The notes under the pieces: generated by a model
Databases searched by the model: none
Told to the model about the DNA's origin: nothing
The model's input: only the letters and a program-made list of their open reading frames with translations
Translations under genes and position numbers: made by a program
Shown: positions 27,567-42,150 of the stretch, one piece after another
Position numbering within the stretch: the first letter of the stretch is position 1
How the letters are laid out: each line of letters begins with the position of its first letter
Source of the DNA: Chamaelirium japonicum
Taxonomy: Eukaryota > Streptophyta > Magnoliopsida > Liliales > Melanthiaceae
DNA length: 64,000 nt
NCBI GenBank assembly: GCA_947650365.1
Contig: OX393550.1
Location: forward strand, 121,026,374-121,090,373
Reading direction: 5' to 3'

Positions 27567-30220
27567 TTGGATCGTATGAATGAATTAGAATGGATTCATT
27601 CGTGCGAATGAATTAAAATGGATCGTGCTAATGAATTAGAATTGATCGTACGAAGGAATTAGAATGGATTGTGCGTTAGAATAGATTGTGCGAATGAATT
27701 AGAATGGGTCATACGAAGGAATTAGAATGGATCGTACGAATGAATTAGAATGGATACATTCGTGCGAATGAATTAGAATGGATCGTATGAATGAATTAGA
27801 TTGGATCGTATGAATGAATTAGATTGGATCGTACGTATGAATTAGAATGGATACATTCATGGGAGTGAATTAGAATGGATCGTACAAAGAAATTAGAATG
27901 GATCATACGAATGAAATATAATGGGTCGTACAAAGGAATTAGAATGGATCGTACGAAGGAATTAGAATGGATCGTACAAATGAATTAGAATGGATACATT
28001 CGTGCGAATGAATTAGAATGGATCGTACGAATGAGTAAGAATGGATCGTACGAATGAAATAGAATGGATCGTACGAATGAATTAGAATGGATCTTGCGAA
28101 TGAATTAGAATGGATCGTACGAATGAATTAGAATGGATTATGCGAATGAATTAGAATAGATTGTGCGAATGAATTAGAATGGATCGTACGAATGAATTAG
28201 AATGGATCGTACAAATGAATTAGAATGGATCGTTCGAATGAATTAGAATAGATCATACGAATCAATTAGCATGGATCGTGCTAATGAATTAGAATCGAAC
28301 GTACGAATGAATTAGAATGGATCGTGTGAAAAAATTAGAATGGAATGTATGAATGAATTAGAATGGATAGTATGAATGAATTAGAATGGATCGTGCGAAT
28401 GAGTATGAATGGATCGTACGAATGAAATAGAATAGATTGTACGAATGAATTAGAATGGATCGTACAAAGGAATTAGAATGGATCATACGAATGAAATATA
28501 ATGGGTCGTAAAAAGGAATTAGAATGGATCGTACGAAGGAATTAGAATGGATCGTACGAAGGAATTAGAATGGATCGTATGAATGAATTAGAGTAGATTG
28601 TACGAATGAATTAGAATGGATTATATGAATGAATTAGAATAGATCGTACGAATGAATTAGAATGGATCATACGAAGGAATTAGAATGGATACATTCGTGC
28701 GAATGAATTAGAATGGATCGTGCGAATGAATTAGAATGGATCGTACGAATGAATTAGATTGGATCGAACGAATGAATTAGAATGGATACATTTGTGCGAA
28801 TGAATTAGAATGGATCGTATGAATGAGTAAGAATGGATCGTACGAATGAGTAAGAATGGATCATACGAATGAAATAGAATGGATCGTACGAATGAATTAG
28901 AATGGATCGTGCTAATGAATTAGAATGGATTGTACGAATGAATTAGAATAGATTGTGCGAATGAATTAGAATGGATTGTACGAATGAATTAGAATGGATA
29001 CATTCGTGCGAATGAATTAGAATGGATCGTATGAATGAATTAGATTGGATCGTATAAATGAATTAGAATGGATCGTGCGAATGAATTAGAATGGATACAT
29101 TTGCGCGAATGAATTAGAATGGATCGTGCTAATGAATTAGAATTGATCGTGCGAATGAATTAGAATGGATCGTACGAATAAATTAGAATGGATCGTACGA
29201 ATGAATTAGAAAGGATCGTGCGAAAGAATTAGAATGGATTGTATGAATGAATTTGAATGGATCATGCGAATGAATTAGAATGGATCGTGCGAATGAATTA
29301 GAATGGATCGTACGAATGAATTAGAATGGATACATTCGTGCGAATGAATTAGAATGGATCGTATGAATGAATTAGATTGGATCGTATGAATGAATTAGAA
29401 TGGATCGTGTGAATGAATTAGAATGGATCGTACGAATGAATTAGAATGGATCGTATGAATGAATTAGAATGGATCGTACTTATGAATTAGAATGGATCAT
29501 ACGAATGAAATAGAATGGATCATACGAAGGAATTAGAATGGATCGTACGAAGGAATTAGAATGAATGGTATGAATGAAATAGAATGGATCGTACGAATGA
29601 ATTAGAATGGATCACAATAATGGATCGTATGAATGAATTAGAATGGATCGTACGAATGAATTAGAATGGATCGTACGAATGAATTAGAATGGATACATTC
29701 GTGCGAATGAATTAGAATGGATCATACGAATGAGTAAGAATGGATCGTACGAATGAAATAGAATGGATTGTATGAATGAATTAGAATGGATCGTACGAAT
29801 GAATTAGAAAGGATCGTGTGAAAGAATTAGAATGGATTGTATGAATGAATTAGAATGGATCGTGCGAATGAATTAGAATGGATCGTACGAATGAATTAGA
29901 ATGGATCGTATGAATGAATTAGAATGGATCGTGCGAATGAATTAGAATGGATCGTACGAATGAATTAGAATGGATACATTCGTGCGAATGAATTAGAATC
30001 GATCGTACGAATGAGTAAGAATGCATCGTACGAATGAATTAGAATGGATCATATGATTGAGTAAGAATGGATCGTACGAATGAAATAGAATAGATCGTAC
30101 GAATGAATTAGAATGGATCGTGCTAATGAATTTGAATTGATCGTACGAATGAATTGGAATAGATTATGCGAATGAATTAGAATGGATCGTACGAATGAAT
30201 TAGAATGGATACATTCGTGC
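27567..30220 (+). repeat. Satellite block, plus polarity
   Basis: One of the longest single-polarity runs. It matches 38398-41196 directly at 10.84-10.98 kb offset. The clearest anchor is the truncated unit TTGTGCGTTAGAATAG at about 27670 and 38505. It ends after a 28-bp unit, as its copy does. Confidence 0.92.
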
Positions 30221-30622
30221 GATCCATTCTAATTCATTCGCACGAATGTATCCATTCTAATTCATTCGTACGATCCATTCTAATTCATTCGCATGATCTA
30301 TTCTAATTCATTAATACGATCCAATCTAATTCATTCATACGATCCATTCTAATTCATTCGTACGATCCATTCTATTTCTTTCGTACGATCCATTCTTACT
30401 CATTCGTACGATCCATTCTAATTCATTCGCACGAATGTATCCATTCTAATTCATTCGTACAATCTATTCTAATTCATTCGCACGATCCTTTCGAATTCAC
30501 TCATACGATCTGTTCTAATTCATTCATACGATCTATTCTAATTCATTCGCACGAATGTATCCATTCTAATTCATTCGTACGATCCATTCTAATTCATTCG
30601 CAAAATCTATTCTAATTCATTC
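30221..30622 (-). repeat. Satellite block, minus polarity
   Basis: The right switch is a long clean palindrome centred on TTCGAA at 30622/30623. Fifteen bases on each side pair perfectly (ATTCATTCGAATGAAT at the core). Confidence 0.93.
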
Positions 30623-31287
30623 GAATGAATTAGAATGGATACGTTCGTGCGAATGAATTAGAATGGATCATGCGAATGAATTAGAATGGATCGTACGAAT
30701 GAATTAGAATGGATCGTATGAATGAATTAGAATGGATCGTACAAAGGAATTAGAATGGATCATACGAATGAAATATAATGGGTCGTACAAAGGAATTAGA
30801 ATGGATCGTACGAAGGAATTAGAATGGATCGTACGAAGGAATTAGAATGGATACATTTGTGCAAAAGAATTAGAATGGATTGTATGAATGAATTAGAATG
30901 GATCGTGCAAATGAATTAGAATGGATTGTATAAATGAATTAGAATGGATCGTATGAATGAATTAGAATGGATCGTGAGAAGGAATTAGAATGGATCGTAC
31001 ATGCGAATGAATTAGAATGGATTGTACGAATGAATTAGAATGGATCGTATGAATGAATTGGAATGGATCGTGCGAATTAATTAGAATGGATCATATGAAT
31101 GAAATAGATTGGATCGTACGAATGAATTAGAATGGATACATTCGTGCGAATGAATTAGAATGGATCATACGATTGAGTAAGAATGGATCGTACGAATGAA
31201 ATAGAATGGATCGTACGAAGGAATTAGAATGGATCATACGAATGAATTAGAATGGATCGTATGAATGAATTAGATTGTATCGTATGA
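30623..31287 (+). repeat. Satellite block, plus polarity
   Basis: It includes the phrase GAAATATAATGGGTCGTAC at about 30769. It ends with the GTATGAC joint shared with 3594 and 43787. Confidence 0.92.
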
Positions 31288-31988
31288 CGATCCATTCTAA
31301 TTCATTCGCACAATCTATTCTAATTCATTCGTACGATCCATTCTAATTCATTAGCACGATCCATTCTAATTCCTTCGTACGATCCATTCTAATTCATTTC
31401 GTACGATCCATTCTAATTCATTCGTACGATCCATTATAATTCATTCGTACAATCCATTCTATTTCATTCGTACGATCCATTCTTACTCATTCGTACGATC
31501 CATTCTAATTCATTCGCACGATCCAATCTAATTCTTTAATACGATCCATTCTAATTCATTCGCACGATCCATTCTAATTCATTCGCACAAGTACGATCCA
31601 TTCTAATTCATTCGTACGATCCATTCTAATTCATTTGTACGATCCATTCTAATTCATTCACAGGATCCATTCTAATTCATTCGTATGATCCATTCTAATT
31701 CATTCGCACGAATGTATCCATTCTAATTCATTCGTATGATCCATTCTAATTCATTCACACAATCTATTCTAATTCATTCATACGATCCATTCTAATTCAT
31801 TCGCACGATCCATTCTAATTCATTCATACGATCCATTCTAATTCATTAGCACGATCCATTCTAATTCATTCGTACGATCCATTCTATTTCATTCGTACGA
31901 TCTATTCTTACTCATTCGTACGATCCATTCTAATTCATTCGCACAATCTATTCTAATTCATTCGTACGTTCCATTCTAATTCATTACG
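31288..31988 (-). repeat. Satellite block, minus polarity
   Basis: It matches 43788-44480. The right switch is in ATTACGTACGTATGAAT, also seen at about 63665. Confidence 0.92.
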
Positions 31989-33097
31989 TACGTATGAATT
32001 AGAATGGATATATTCATGGGAATGAATAAGAATGGATCGTACGAAGGAATTAGAATGGATCATACGAATGAAATAGAATGGATTGTACGAAGGAATTAGA
32101 ATGGATCGTACGAAGGAATTAGAATGGATCGTACGAATAAATTAGAATGGTTCGTACGGATGAATTAGAATGGATACATTCGTGCGAATGAATTAGAATG
32201 GATCATACGAAGGAATTAGAATGGATCGTGCGAATGATTTAGAATGGATCGTACGAATGAATTAGAATGGATACATTCGTGCGAAAGAATTAGAATAGAT
32301 CGTATGAGTGAATTAGAATGGATCGTATGAGTGAATTCGAATGGATCGTGCGAATGAATTAGAATAGATTGTGCGAATGAATTAGAATGGATCGTGCGAA
32401 TGAATTAGAATGGATCGTACGAATGAATTAGAATGGATCGTACAAAGGAATTAGAATGGATCGTACGAAGGAAATGGATCGTACGAATGAATTAGAATGG
32501 ATACATTCGTGCGAATGAATTAGAATGGATCGTATGAATGAATTAGATTGGATCGTATGAATGAATTAGAATGGATCGTGCGAATGAATTAGAATTGATC
32601 GTACGAATGAATTAGAATGGATCGTATGAATGAGTAAGAATGGATACATTCGTGCGAATGAATTAGAATGGATCGTACGAAAAAATTAGAATGGATACAT
32701 TCGTGCGAATGAATTAGAATGAGTAAGAATGGATCGTACGAAAAAATTAGAATGGATCGTACGAATGAATTAGAATGGATACATTCGTGCGAATGAATTA
32801 GAATGGATCGTACGAATGAGTAAGAATGGATCGTACGAATGAAATAGAATGGATCGTACGTCGAATGAATTAGAATAGATTGTGGGAATGAATTAGAATG
32901 GATCGTACGAATGAATTAGAATGGATACATTCATGCGAATGAATTAGAATGGATCGTATGAATGAATTAGATTGGATCGTATTAATGAATTAGAATGGAT
33001 CTTGCGAATGAATTAGAATGGATCGTATGAATGAATTAGAATGGATCATACGATTGAGTAAGAATGGATCGTACGAATGAAATAGAATAGATCGTAC
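31989..33097 (+). repeat. Satellite block, plus polarity
   Basis: The block ends in GATCGTACGTACGATC centred at 33097/33098. The corresponding stretch is absent from the third copy, where the pol fragment lies instead. Confidence 0.92.
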
Positions 33098-34683
33098 GTA
33101 CGATCTATTCTATCTCATTCGTACGATCCGTACGATCCATTCTAATTCATTCATACGATCCATTCTAATTCATTTGCACAAATATATCCATTCTAATTCA
33201 TTCATACGATCCATTCTAATTCATTTGCACGAATATATCCATTCTAATTCATTCGTACGATCTATTCTAATTCATTCGCACAATCTATTCTTATTCATTC
33301 GTACGATCCTTTCTAATTCATTAGCACGATCCATTCTAATTCATTCGTACGATCCATTCTATTTCATTCGTACGATCCATTCTTACTCATCGTACGATCC
33401 ATTCTAATTCATTCGCACGATCCATTTTAATTCATTGTATGATCCATTCTAATTCATTCGTACAATCCATTCTATTTTATTTGTACGATCCATTCTTACT
33501 CATTCGTACGATCCATTCTAATTCATTCGTACGAATGTATCCATTCTATTTCATTCGTACGATCCATTCTAATTCATTCGCACGATCCATTCGAATTCAC
33601 TCATACGATCCATTCTAATTCATTCGCACGAATGAATCCATTCTAATTCATTCGTACAATTTATTCTATTTCATTCGTACGATCCATTCTTACTCATTCG
33701 TACCGTACGATCCTTTCTAATTCATTCATATGGTCCATTCTAATTAATTTTCACGAATATATCCATTCTAATTCATTCGTATGATCCATTCTAATTCATT
33801 CTTACGATCCATTCTAATTCATTCGCACAATCTATTCTAATTCATTCGTACGATCAATTCTAATTCATTAGCACAATCCATTCTAATTCAGTCGTACAAT
33901 CCATTCTATTTCATTCGTACGATCCATTCTTACTCATTCGTACGATCCATTCTAATTCATTCGCACGATCCATTCTAATTCAATCATACGATCCATTCTA
34001 TTTCATTCATACGATCCATTCTTACTCATTCGTACGATCCATTCTAATTCATTCGCACGAATGTATCCATTCTAATTCATTCGTACGATCCATTCTAATT
34101 CCTTCGTACGATCCATTCTAATTCATTCGTATGATCCATTCTAATTCTTTTGTACGATCCATTATATTTCATTCGTATGATCTATTCTAATTCCTTTGTA
34201 CGATACATTCTAATTCATTCCCATGAATGAATCCATTCTAATTTATTCGCACGAATGTATCCATTCTAATTCATTCATATGATCTATTCTAATTCATTCG
34301 TATGATCCATTCTAATTCATTCGCACGATCCATTCTAATTCATTCATACGATCCAATCTAATTCATTCATACGATCCATTCTAATTCATTCACACTAATG
34401 TATCCATTCTAATTCATTCGTACGATCCATTCTAATTCATTCGCACGATCCATTCTAATTCATTCATACGATCCATTCTAATTCATTCATACAATCCATT
34501 CTAATTCTTTCACACGATCCATTCTAATTCATTCATAAGATCCATTCTAATTCATTCGTACGATCCATTCTAATTCATTCGCACGATCCATTCTAATTCA
34601 TTCGCACGAATGTATCCACTCTAATTCATTCATACGATCCATTCTAATTCATTCGCACAATCTATTCTAATTCACTAGCACGA
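33098..34683 (-). repeat. Satellite block, minus polarity
   Basis: Counterpart of 5213-6845, sharing the CGATCCGTACGATCC start, the short unit at about 33435 and CGTACCGTACG at about 33702. It ends at the CGATCG at 34681-34686. Confidence 0.93.
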
Positions 34684-34942
34684 TCGTACGAATTAATTAG
34701 AATGGATCGTACGAATGAAATAGAGATCGTACGAATGAATTAGAATGGATCGTACGAATGAATTAGAATGGATCGTGTGAAAGAATTAGAATGGATTGTA
34801 CGAATGAATTAGAATAGATTGTGCGAATGAATTAGAATGGATCGTACGAATGAATTAGGATGGATACATTCGTGTGAATGAATTAGAATGGATCATACGA
34901 ATGAATTAGAATGGATCGTGCGAATGAATTAGAATGGATAGT
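34684..34942 (+). repeat. Satellite block, plus polarity
   Basis: Counterpart of 6846-7104, including the joint GAAATAGAGATCGTACG. The right palindrome carries one mutation (GGATAGTACGATCC). Confidence 0.93.
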
Positions 34943-36322
34943 ACGATCCATTCTATTTCATTCGTATGATCCATTCTAATTCATTCGTACGATCCATTCT
35001 AATTCCTTCGTACGATCCATTCTAATTCATACGATCCATTCTATTTCATTCATACGATCAATTCTAATTCATTCGCACGATCCATTCTAATTCATTCATA
35101 CGATCCATTCTAATTCATTCGTACGATCCATTCTAATTCATTAGCACGATCCATTCTAATTCATTCGTACGATCCATTCTATTTCATTCGTACGATCCAT
35201 TCTTACTCATTCGTATGATCCATTCTAATTCATTCACACGAATGTATCCAGATCCTTTCGAATTCATTCGCACGATCCATTCTAATTCATTTGCACGATC
35301 CATTCTAATTCATTCATACAATCCATTCTTACTAATTCGTACGATCCATTCTAATTCATTCGCACGAATGTATCCATTCTAATTCATTCGTACGATCTAT
35401 TCTAATTCATTCGTACGATCCATTCTAATTCATTCGCACAATCCATTCTAATTCATTCGTACGATCCATTCTAATTCATTCATACGATCCATTCTAATTC
35501 ATTTATATAATCCATTCTAATTCTTTCACACGATCCTTTCTAATTCATTCGTACGATCCATTCTAATTCATTCGTACAATCCATTCTATTTCATTCGTAC
35601 GATCCATTCTTACTCATTCGTACGATCCATTCTAATTCATTCGCACGATCTATTCTAATTCATTCATACGATCCATTCTAATTCATTCGTACGATCCATT
35701 CTAATTCATTCGCACGATCCATTCTAATTCATTCATACGATCCATTCTACTTCATTCATACGATCCATTCTAATTCATTCGCACGAATGTATTCATCCTT
35801 TGTACGATCCATTCTAATTCATTCATACGATCCATTCTAATTCATTCGTACGATCCATTCTAATTCATTCGCACGATCCATTCTAATTCATTCATACGAT
35901 CCAATCAAATTCATTCATACGATCCATTCTAATTCATTCGCACAATCTATTCTAATTCATTCGTACGGTCCATTCTAATTCCTTCGTACGATCCATTCTA
36001 ATTTCTTCGTATGTACGATCCATTCTAATTCCTTCGTACGATCCATTCTATTTCATTCGTATGATCCATTCTAATTCCTTCGTACGATCCATTCTATTTC
36101 ATTCGTATGATCCATTCTAATTCCTTCGTATGATCCATTCTTATTCATTCCCATGAATGTATCCATTCTAATTCATACGTACGATCCATTCTAATTCATT
36201 TATACTATCCATTCTAATTCATTTGAACGATCCTTTCTAATTCATTCGTACGATCCATTCTAATTCATTCGCACGATCCATTCTAATTCATTCGCACGAT
36301 CCATTCTAATTAATTCGTACGA
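34943..36322 (-). repeat. Satellite block, minus polarity
   Basis: Counterpart of 7105-8095, with about 390 bp of extra units. It ends at the CGATCG at 36320-36325. Confidence 0.93.
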
Positions 36323-36802
36323 TCGTGGAGGTGAATTAGAATGGATCGTACGAATGAATTAGAATAGATCGTACGAATTAATTAGAATGGATACATTCGT
36401 GCGAATGAATTAGAATGGATCGTGCGAATGAATTAGAATGGATCGTACGAATGAATTAGAATGGATCGTATGAATGAATTAGAATAGATCGTGCGAATGA
36501 ATTAGAATGGATCGTACGAAAGAATTAGAATGGATACATTCGTGCAAATGAATTAGAATGGATCGTACGTATGAGTAAGAATGGATCGAACGAATGAAAT
36601 AGAATGGATTGTACGAATTAATTAGAATGGATTCATTCGTGCGAATGAATTAGAATGGATCGTGCGAATGAATTAGAAAAGATCGTATGAATGAATTAGA
36701 ATGGATCGTGCTAATGAATTAGAATGGATCATACGAATGAAATATAATGGGTCGTACAAAGGAATTAGAATGGATCGTACGAAGGAATTGGAATGGATCG
36801 TA
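36323..36802 (+). repeat. Satellite block, plus polarity
   Basis: It starts with CGTGGAGGTGAATTAG. Similarity to the 8.1-8.6 kb region runs to the GAAGGAATTGGAATGG word (about 8556 and 36781). There this copy switches polarity at GATCGTACGATC (36797-36808), whereas the earlier copy continues. Confidence 0.92.
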
Positions 36803-37935
36803 CGATCCATTCTAATTCCATCGTATGATCCATTCTAATTAATTCGCACGAATGTATCCATTCTAATTCATTCGTACGATCCATTCTAATTCCTTCGTAC
36901 GATCCATTCTAATTCCTTCGTACGTACGATCCATTCTAATTCCTTCGTAGGATCCATTCTAATTCATTCGCACGAATGTATCCATTCTAATTCATTCGTA
37001 CGATCCATTCTAATTCCTTCGCACGATCCATTCTAATTCATTCGCACGATCCATTCTTATTCATTCGCACGAATGTATCCACTCTAATTCATTCATACGA
37101 TCCATTCTAATTCATTTGCACGATCCATTCGAATTCAGTCATACGATCCATTCTAATTCATTCGTACGATCCATTCTAATTCATTCGCACGATCCATTCT
37201 AATTCGTTCATACGATCCAATCTAATTCATTCATACGATCCATTCTAATTCATTCGCACGAATGTATCCATTCTAATTCATTCGTACGATCCATTCTAAT
37301 TCATTCGCACAATCTATTCTAATTCATTCGCACGAATGTATCAATTCAAATTCATTCGTACGATCCATTCTAATTCATTCGTACGATCCATTCTAATTCA
37401 TTCGCACGATCCATTCTAATTCATTCGCACAATCTATTCTAATTCATTCGTACGATCAATTCTAATTCATTTGCACGATCCATTCTAATTCATTCGCACG
37501 AATGTATCCATTCTAATTCATTCGTACGATCCATTCTAATTCCTTCGTACGATCCATTCTAATTCCTTCGTACGTACGATCCATTCTAATTCCTTCGTAC
37601 GATCCATTCTAATTCATTCGCACGAATGCATCCATTCTAATTCATTCGTACGATCCATTCTAATTCCTTCATACGATCCATTCTAATTCCTTTGTATGTA
37701 CGATACGTTCTAATTCCTTCGTACGATCCATTCTAATTCATTCGCACGAATGTATCCATTCTAATTCATTTGTACGATCCATTCTAATTCCTTCGCACGA
37801 TCCATTCTAATTCATTCGTACGATCCATTCTAATTCAGTCGCACGAATGTATCCACTCTAATTCATTCATACGATCCATTCCAATTCATTCGCACGATCC
37901 ATTCGAATTCACTTATACGATCCATTCTAATTCGA
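36803..37935 (-). repeat. Satellite block, minus polarity
   Basis: Matches 26160-27077 and ends at the equivalent CGATCG (37933-37938). This copy has an additional run of CCTTCGTACGTACG joints at about 37690. Confidence 0.92.
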
Positions 37936-38397
37936 TCGTACGAATGAATTAGAATGGATCGTATGAATGAATTAGAATGGATCGTTCGAATGAATTAGAA
38001 TGGATCGTACGAATGAATTAGAATGGATCGTATGAATGAATTAGATTGGATCATATTAATGAATTAGAATGGGTCGTACGAATGAATTAGAATGGATCGT
38101 ATGAATTAGGATGGATCGTACGAAGGAATTAGAATGGATACATTCGTGCGAATGAATTAGAATGGATCGTACAAATGAATTAGAATGGATCGTACGAATG
38201 AATTAGATCTAATTCATTCATACAATCCATTCTAATTCTTTCACACGATCCATTCTAATTCATTCGTACGATCCATTCTAATTCATTCGTACGATCTATT
38301 CTAATTCATTCGCACGAATGTATACATTCTAATTCATTCGTACGATCCATTCTAATTCATTCTAATTCATTCGTACGATCCATTCTAATTCATTCGT
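37936..38397. repeat. Satellite: plus block then minus block
   Basis: Plus polarity runs over 37936-38207 and minus over 38208-38397. The left switch is ATTAGATCTAAT. The right switch is the palindrome CATTCGTACGAATG centred near 38397, the only minus-to-plus switch I found centred on GTAC. Confidence 0.92.
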
Positions 38398-41196
38398 ACG
38401 AATGGATTGTATGAATGAATTAGAATGGATTCATTCATGCGAATGAATTAGAATGGATCGTGCTAATGAATTAGAATTGATCGTACGAATGAATTAGAAT
38501 AGATTGTGCGTTAGAATAGATTGTGCGAATGAATTAGAATGGGTCGTACGAAGGAATTAGAATGGATCGTACGAATGAATTAGAATGGATACATTCGTGC
38601 GAATGAATTAGAATCGATCGTATGAATGAATTAGATTGGATCGTATGAATGAATTAGAATGGATCATACGTATGAATTAGAATGGATACATTCATGGGAA
38701 TGAATTAGAATGGATCGTACAAAGGAATTAGAATGGATCATACGAATGAAATATAATGGGTCGTACAAAGGAATTAGAATGGATCGTACGAAGGAATTAG
38801 AATGGATCATACGAAGGAGTTAGAATGGATCGTAAGAATGAATTAGAATGGATACATTCGTGCGAATGAATTAGAATGGATCGTACGAATGAGTAAGAAT
38901 GGATCGTACGAATGAAATAGAATGGATCGTAAGAATGAATTAGAATGGATCGTGCGAATGAATTAGAATGGATCGTACGAATGAATTAGAATGGATTGTG
39001 CGAATGAATTAGAATAGATTGTGCGAATGAATTAGAATGGATCGTACGAATGAATTAGAATGGATCGTACGAATGAATTAGAATGGATCTTGCGAATAAA
39101 TTAGAATGGATCGTACGAATGAATTAGCATGCATCGTGCTAATGAATTAGAATGGAACGTACGAATGAATTAGAATGGATCGTGTGAAAGAATTAGAATG
39201 AATTGTATGAATGAATTAGAATGGATCGTATGAATGAATTCGAATAGATCGTGCGAATGAGTAAGAATGGATCGTACGAATGAAATAGAATGGATTGTAC
39301 GAATGAATTAAAATGGATCGTACAAAGGAATTAGAATGGATTATACGAATGAAATATAATGGATGGTACAAAGGAATTAGAATGGATCGTATGAATGAAT
39401 TAGAATGGATCATACGAAGGAATTAGAATGGATCGTATGAATGAATTAGAATAGATCGTACGAATGAATTAGAATGGATTATATGAATGAATTAGAATAG
39501 ATCTTACAAATGAATTAGAATGGATCATACGAAGGAATTAGAATGGATACATTCGTGCGAATGAATTAGAATGGATCGTGCGAATGAATTAGAATGGATC
39601 GTACGAATGAATTAGAATGGATCGTACGAATGAATTAGAATGGATTGTACGAATGAATTAGAAAGGATACATTCGTGCGAATGAATTAGAATGGATTGTA
39701 CGAATGAGTAAGAATGGATCGTACGAATAAGTAAGAATGGATCGTACGAATGAAATAGAATGGATCGTACGAATGAATTAGATTGGATCGTGCTAAAGAA
39801 TTAGAATGGATCGTACGACTGAATTAGAATAGATTGTGCGAATGAATTAGAATGGATCGTATGAATGAATTAGAATGGATACATCTGTGCGAATGAATTT
39901 GAATGGATCGTATGAATGAATTAGATTGGATCGTATAAATGAATTAGAATGGATCGTGCGAATGAATTAGAATGGATACATTCGTGCGAATGAATTAGAA
40001 TGGATCGTGCTAATGAATTAGAATTGATCGTGCGAATGAATTAGAATAGATCGTACGAATGAATTAGAATGGATCGTACGAATGAATTAGAAAGGATCGT
40101 GCGAAAGAATTAGAATGGATTGTATGAATGAATTTGAATGGATCGTGCGAATTAATTAGAACGGATCGTACGAATGAATTAGAATGGATCGTACGAATGA
40201 ATTAGAATGGATACATTCGTGCGAATGAATTTTATTGGATCGTATGAATGAATTAGATTGGATCGTATGAATGAATTAGAATGGATCGTGCGAATGAATT
40301 AGAATGGATCATATGAATGAATTAGAATGGATCGTACTTATGAATTAGAATGGATCATACCAATGAAATAGAATGGATCGTACGAAGGAATTAGAATGGA
40401 TCGTACGAAGGAATTAGAATGAATCGTATGAATGAAATAGAATAAATCGTGCGAATGAATTAGAATGGATCATAATAATGGATCGTACGTATAAATTTGT
40501 ACGTATGAATTAATTAGAATGGATCGTAAGAAAGAATTAGAATGGATTGTATGAATGAATTAGAATGGATCGTATGAATGAATTAGAATGGATCGTACGA
40601 ATGAATTAGAATGGATCGTTCGAATGAATTAGAATGGATACATTCGTGCGAATTAATTAGAATGGATATACGAATGAGTAAGAATGGATCGTACGAATGA
40701 AATAGAATGGATTATATGAATGAATTAGAATGGATCGTACGAATGAATTAGAAAGGATCGTGCGAAAGAATTAGAATGGATTGTATGAATGAATTAGAAT
40801 GGATCGTATGAATGAATTAGAATGGATCGTACGAATGACTTAGAATGGATCGTATGAATGAATTAGAATGGATCGTGCGAATGAATTAGAATGGATCGTA
40901 CGAATGAATTAGAATGGATACATTCGTGCGAATGAATTAGAATGGATCGTACGAATGAGTAAGAATGGATCGTATGAATGAAATAGAATGGATCGTACGA
41001 ATGAATTAGAATGGATATATTCGTGCAAATGAATTAGAATGGATCGTACGAATGAATTAGAATGGATCGTACGAATGAATTAGAATGGATCGTGCTAATG
41101 AATTAGAATTGATCGTACGAATGAATTAGAATAGATTGTGCGAATGAATTAGAATGGATCGTAGGAATGAATTAGAATGGATACATTCGTGCGTAT
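38398..41196 (+). repeat. Satellite block, plus polarity
   Basis: Longest single-polarity block (2.8 kb). It is the direct copy of 27567-30220 and also shares the non-monomer island with 2331-2350. Confidence 0.92.
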
Positions 41197-41569
41197 GATC
41201 CATTCTAATTCATTCGTACGATCCATTCTAATTCATTCGCACGATCCATTCTAATTCATTCGCACGAATGTTTCCATTCTAATTCAATCATACGATCCAT
41301 TCTAATTCATTCGCACGATCCATTCTAATTTATTCATATTATCCATTCTAATTCATTCGTACAATCCATTCTAATTCATTCGCACGATCCATTCTAATTC
41401 ATTCATACGATCCAATCTAATTAATTCATACGATCCATTCTAATTTGTTCGTATGATCCATTCTAATTCCTTCGTACGATCCATTCTATTTCATTCGTAC
41501 GATCCATTCTTACTCATTCATATGATCCATTCTAATTCATTCGCACGAATGTATCCATTCTAATTCATT
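41197..41569 (-). repeat. Satellite block, minus polarity
   Basis: First part of the second arm of the inverted duplication. In reverse complement it matches about 24416-24780. Confidence 0.92.
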
Positions 41570-41684
41570 GAGTAAGAATGGATCGTACGTATGAATTAGA
41601 ATGGATACATTCATGGGAATGAATAAGAATGGATCGTACGTACGATCCATTCTTACTCAATGAATTAGAATGGATACATTCGTG
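41544..41684. repeat. 141-bp foldback element 3 (45-51-45)
   Basis: Perfect 45-bp arms 41544-41588 and 41640-41684 flank a plus-polarity loop (41589-41639). It equals the reverse complement of element 2 apart from a G/A difference in the loop. Confidence 0.92.
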
Positions 41685-42150
41685 CGAATGAATTAGAATG
41701 GATCGTACGAATGAGAAAGACGTACGAATGAATTAGAATGGATCGTACAAATGAATTAGAATGGATCGTACAAAGGAATAAGAATGGATCGTACGAATGA
41801 ATTAGAATGGATATATTCGTGCGTACGATCCATTCTAATTCCTTCGTACTATCCATTCTAATTCATTCATACAATCCATTCTAATTTATTCATACGATCC
41901 ATTCTAATTCATTCGCACGAATGTATCCATTCTAATTCATTCGTACGATCCATTCTAATTCATTCGTACAATCCATTCTATTTCATTCGTACGATTCATT
42001 CTTACTCATTCGTACGATCCATTCTAATTCATTCGCACGAATGTATCCATTCTAATTCATTGAGTAAGAATGGATCGTACGTACGATCCATTCTAATTCA
42101 TTCCCATGAATGTATCCATTCTAATTCATATGTACGATCCATTCTTACTC
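41570..42150. repeat. Satellite with closely spaced polarity switches
   Basis: The sub-blocks are plus 41570-41639, minus to about 41660, plus to about 41822, minus to 42060, plus to 42080, and minus to about 42150. A truncated unit at 41715-41722 (GAGAAAGACGTACG) matches the inverse copy at about 24261. Confidence 0.88.
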
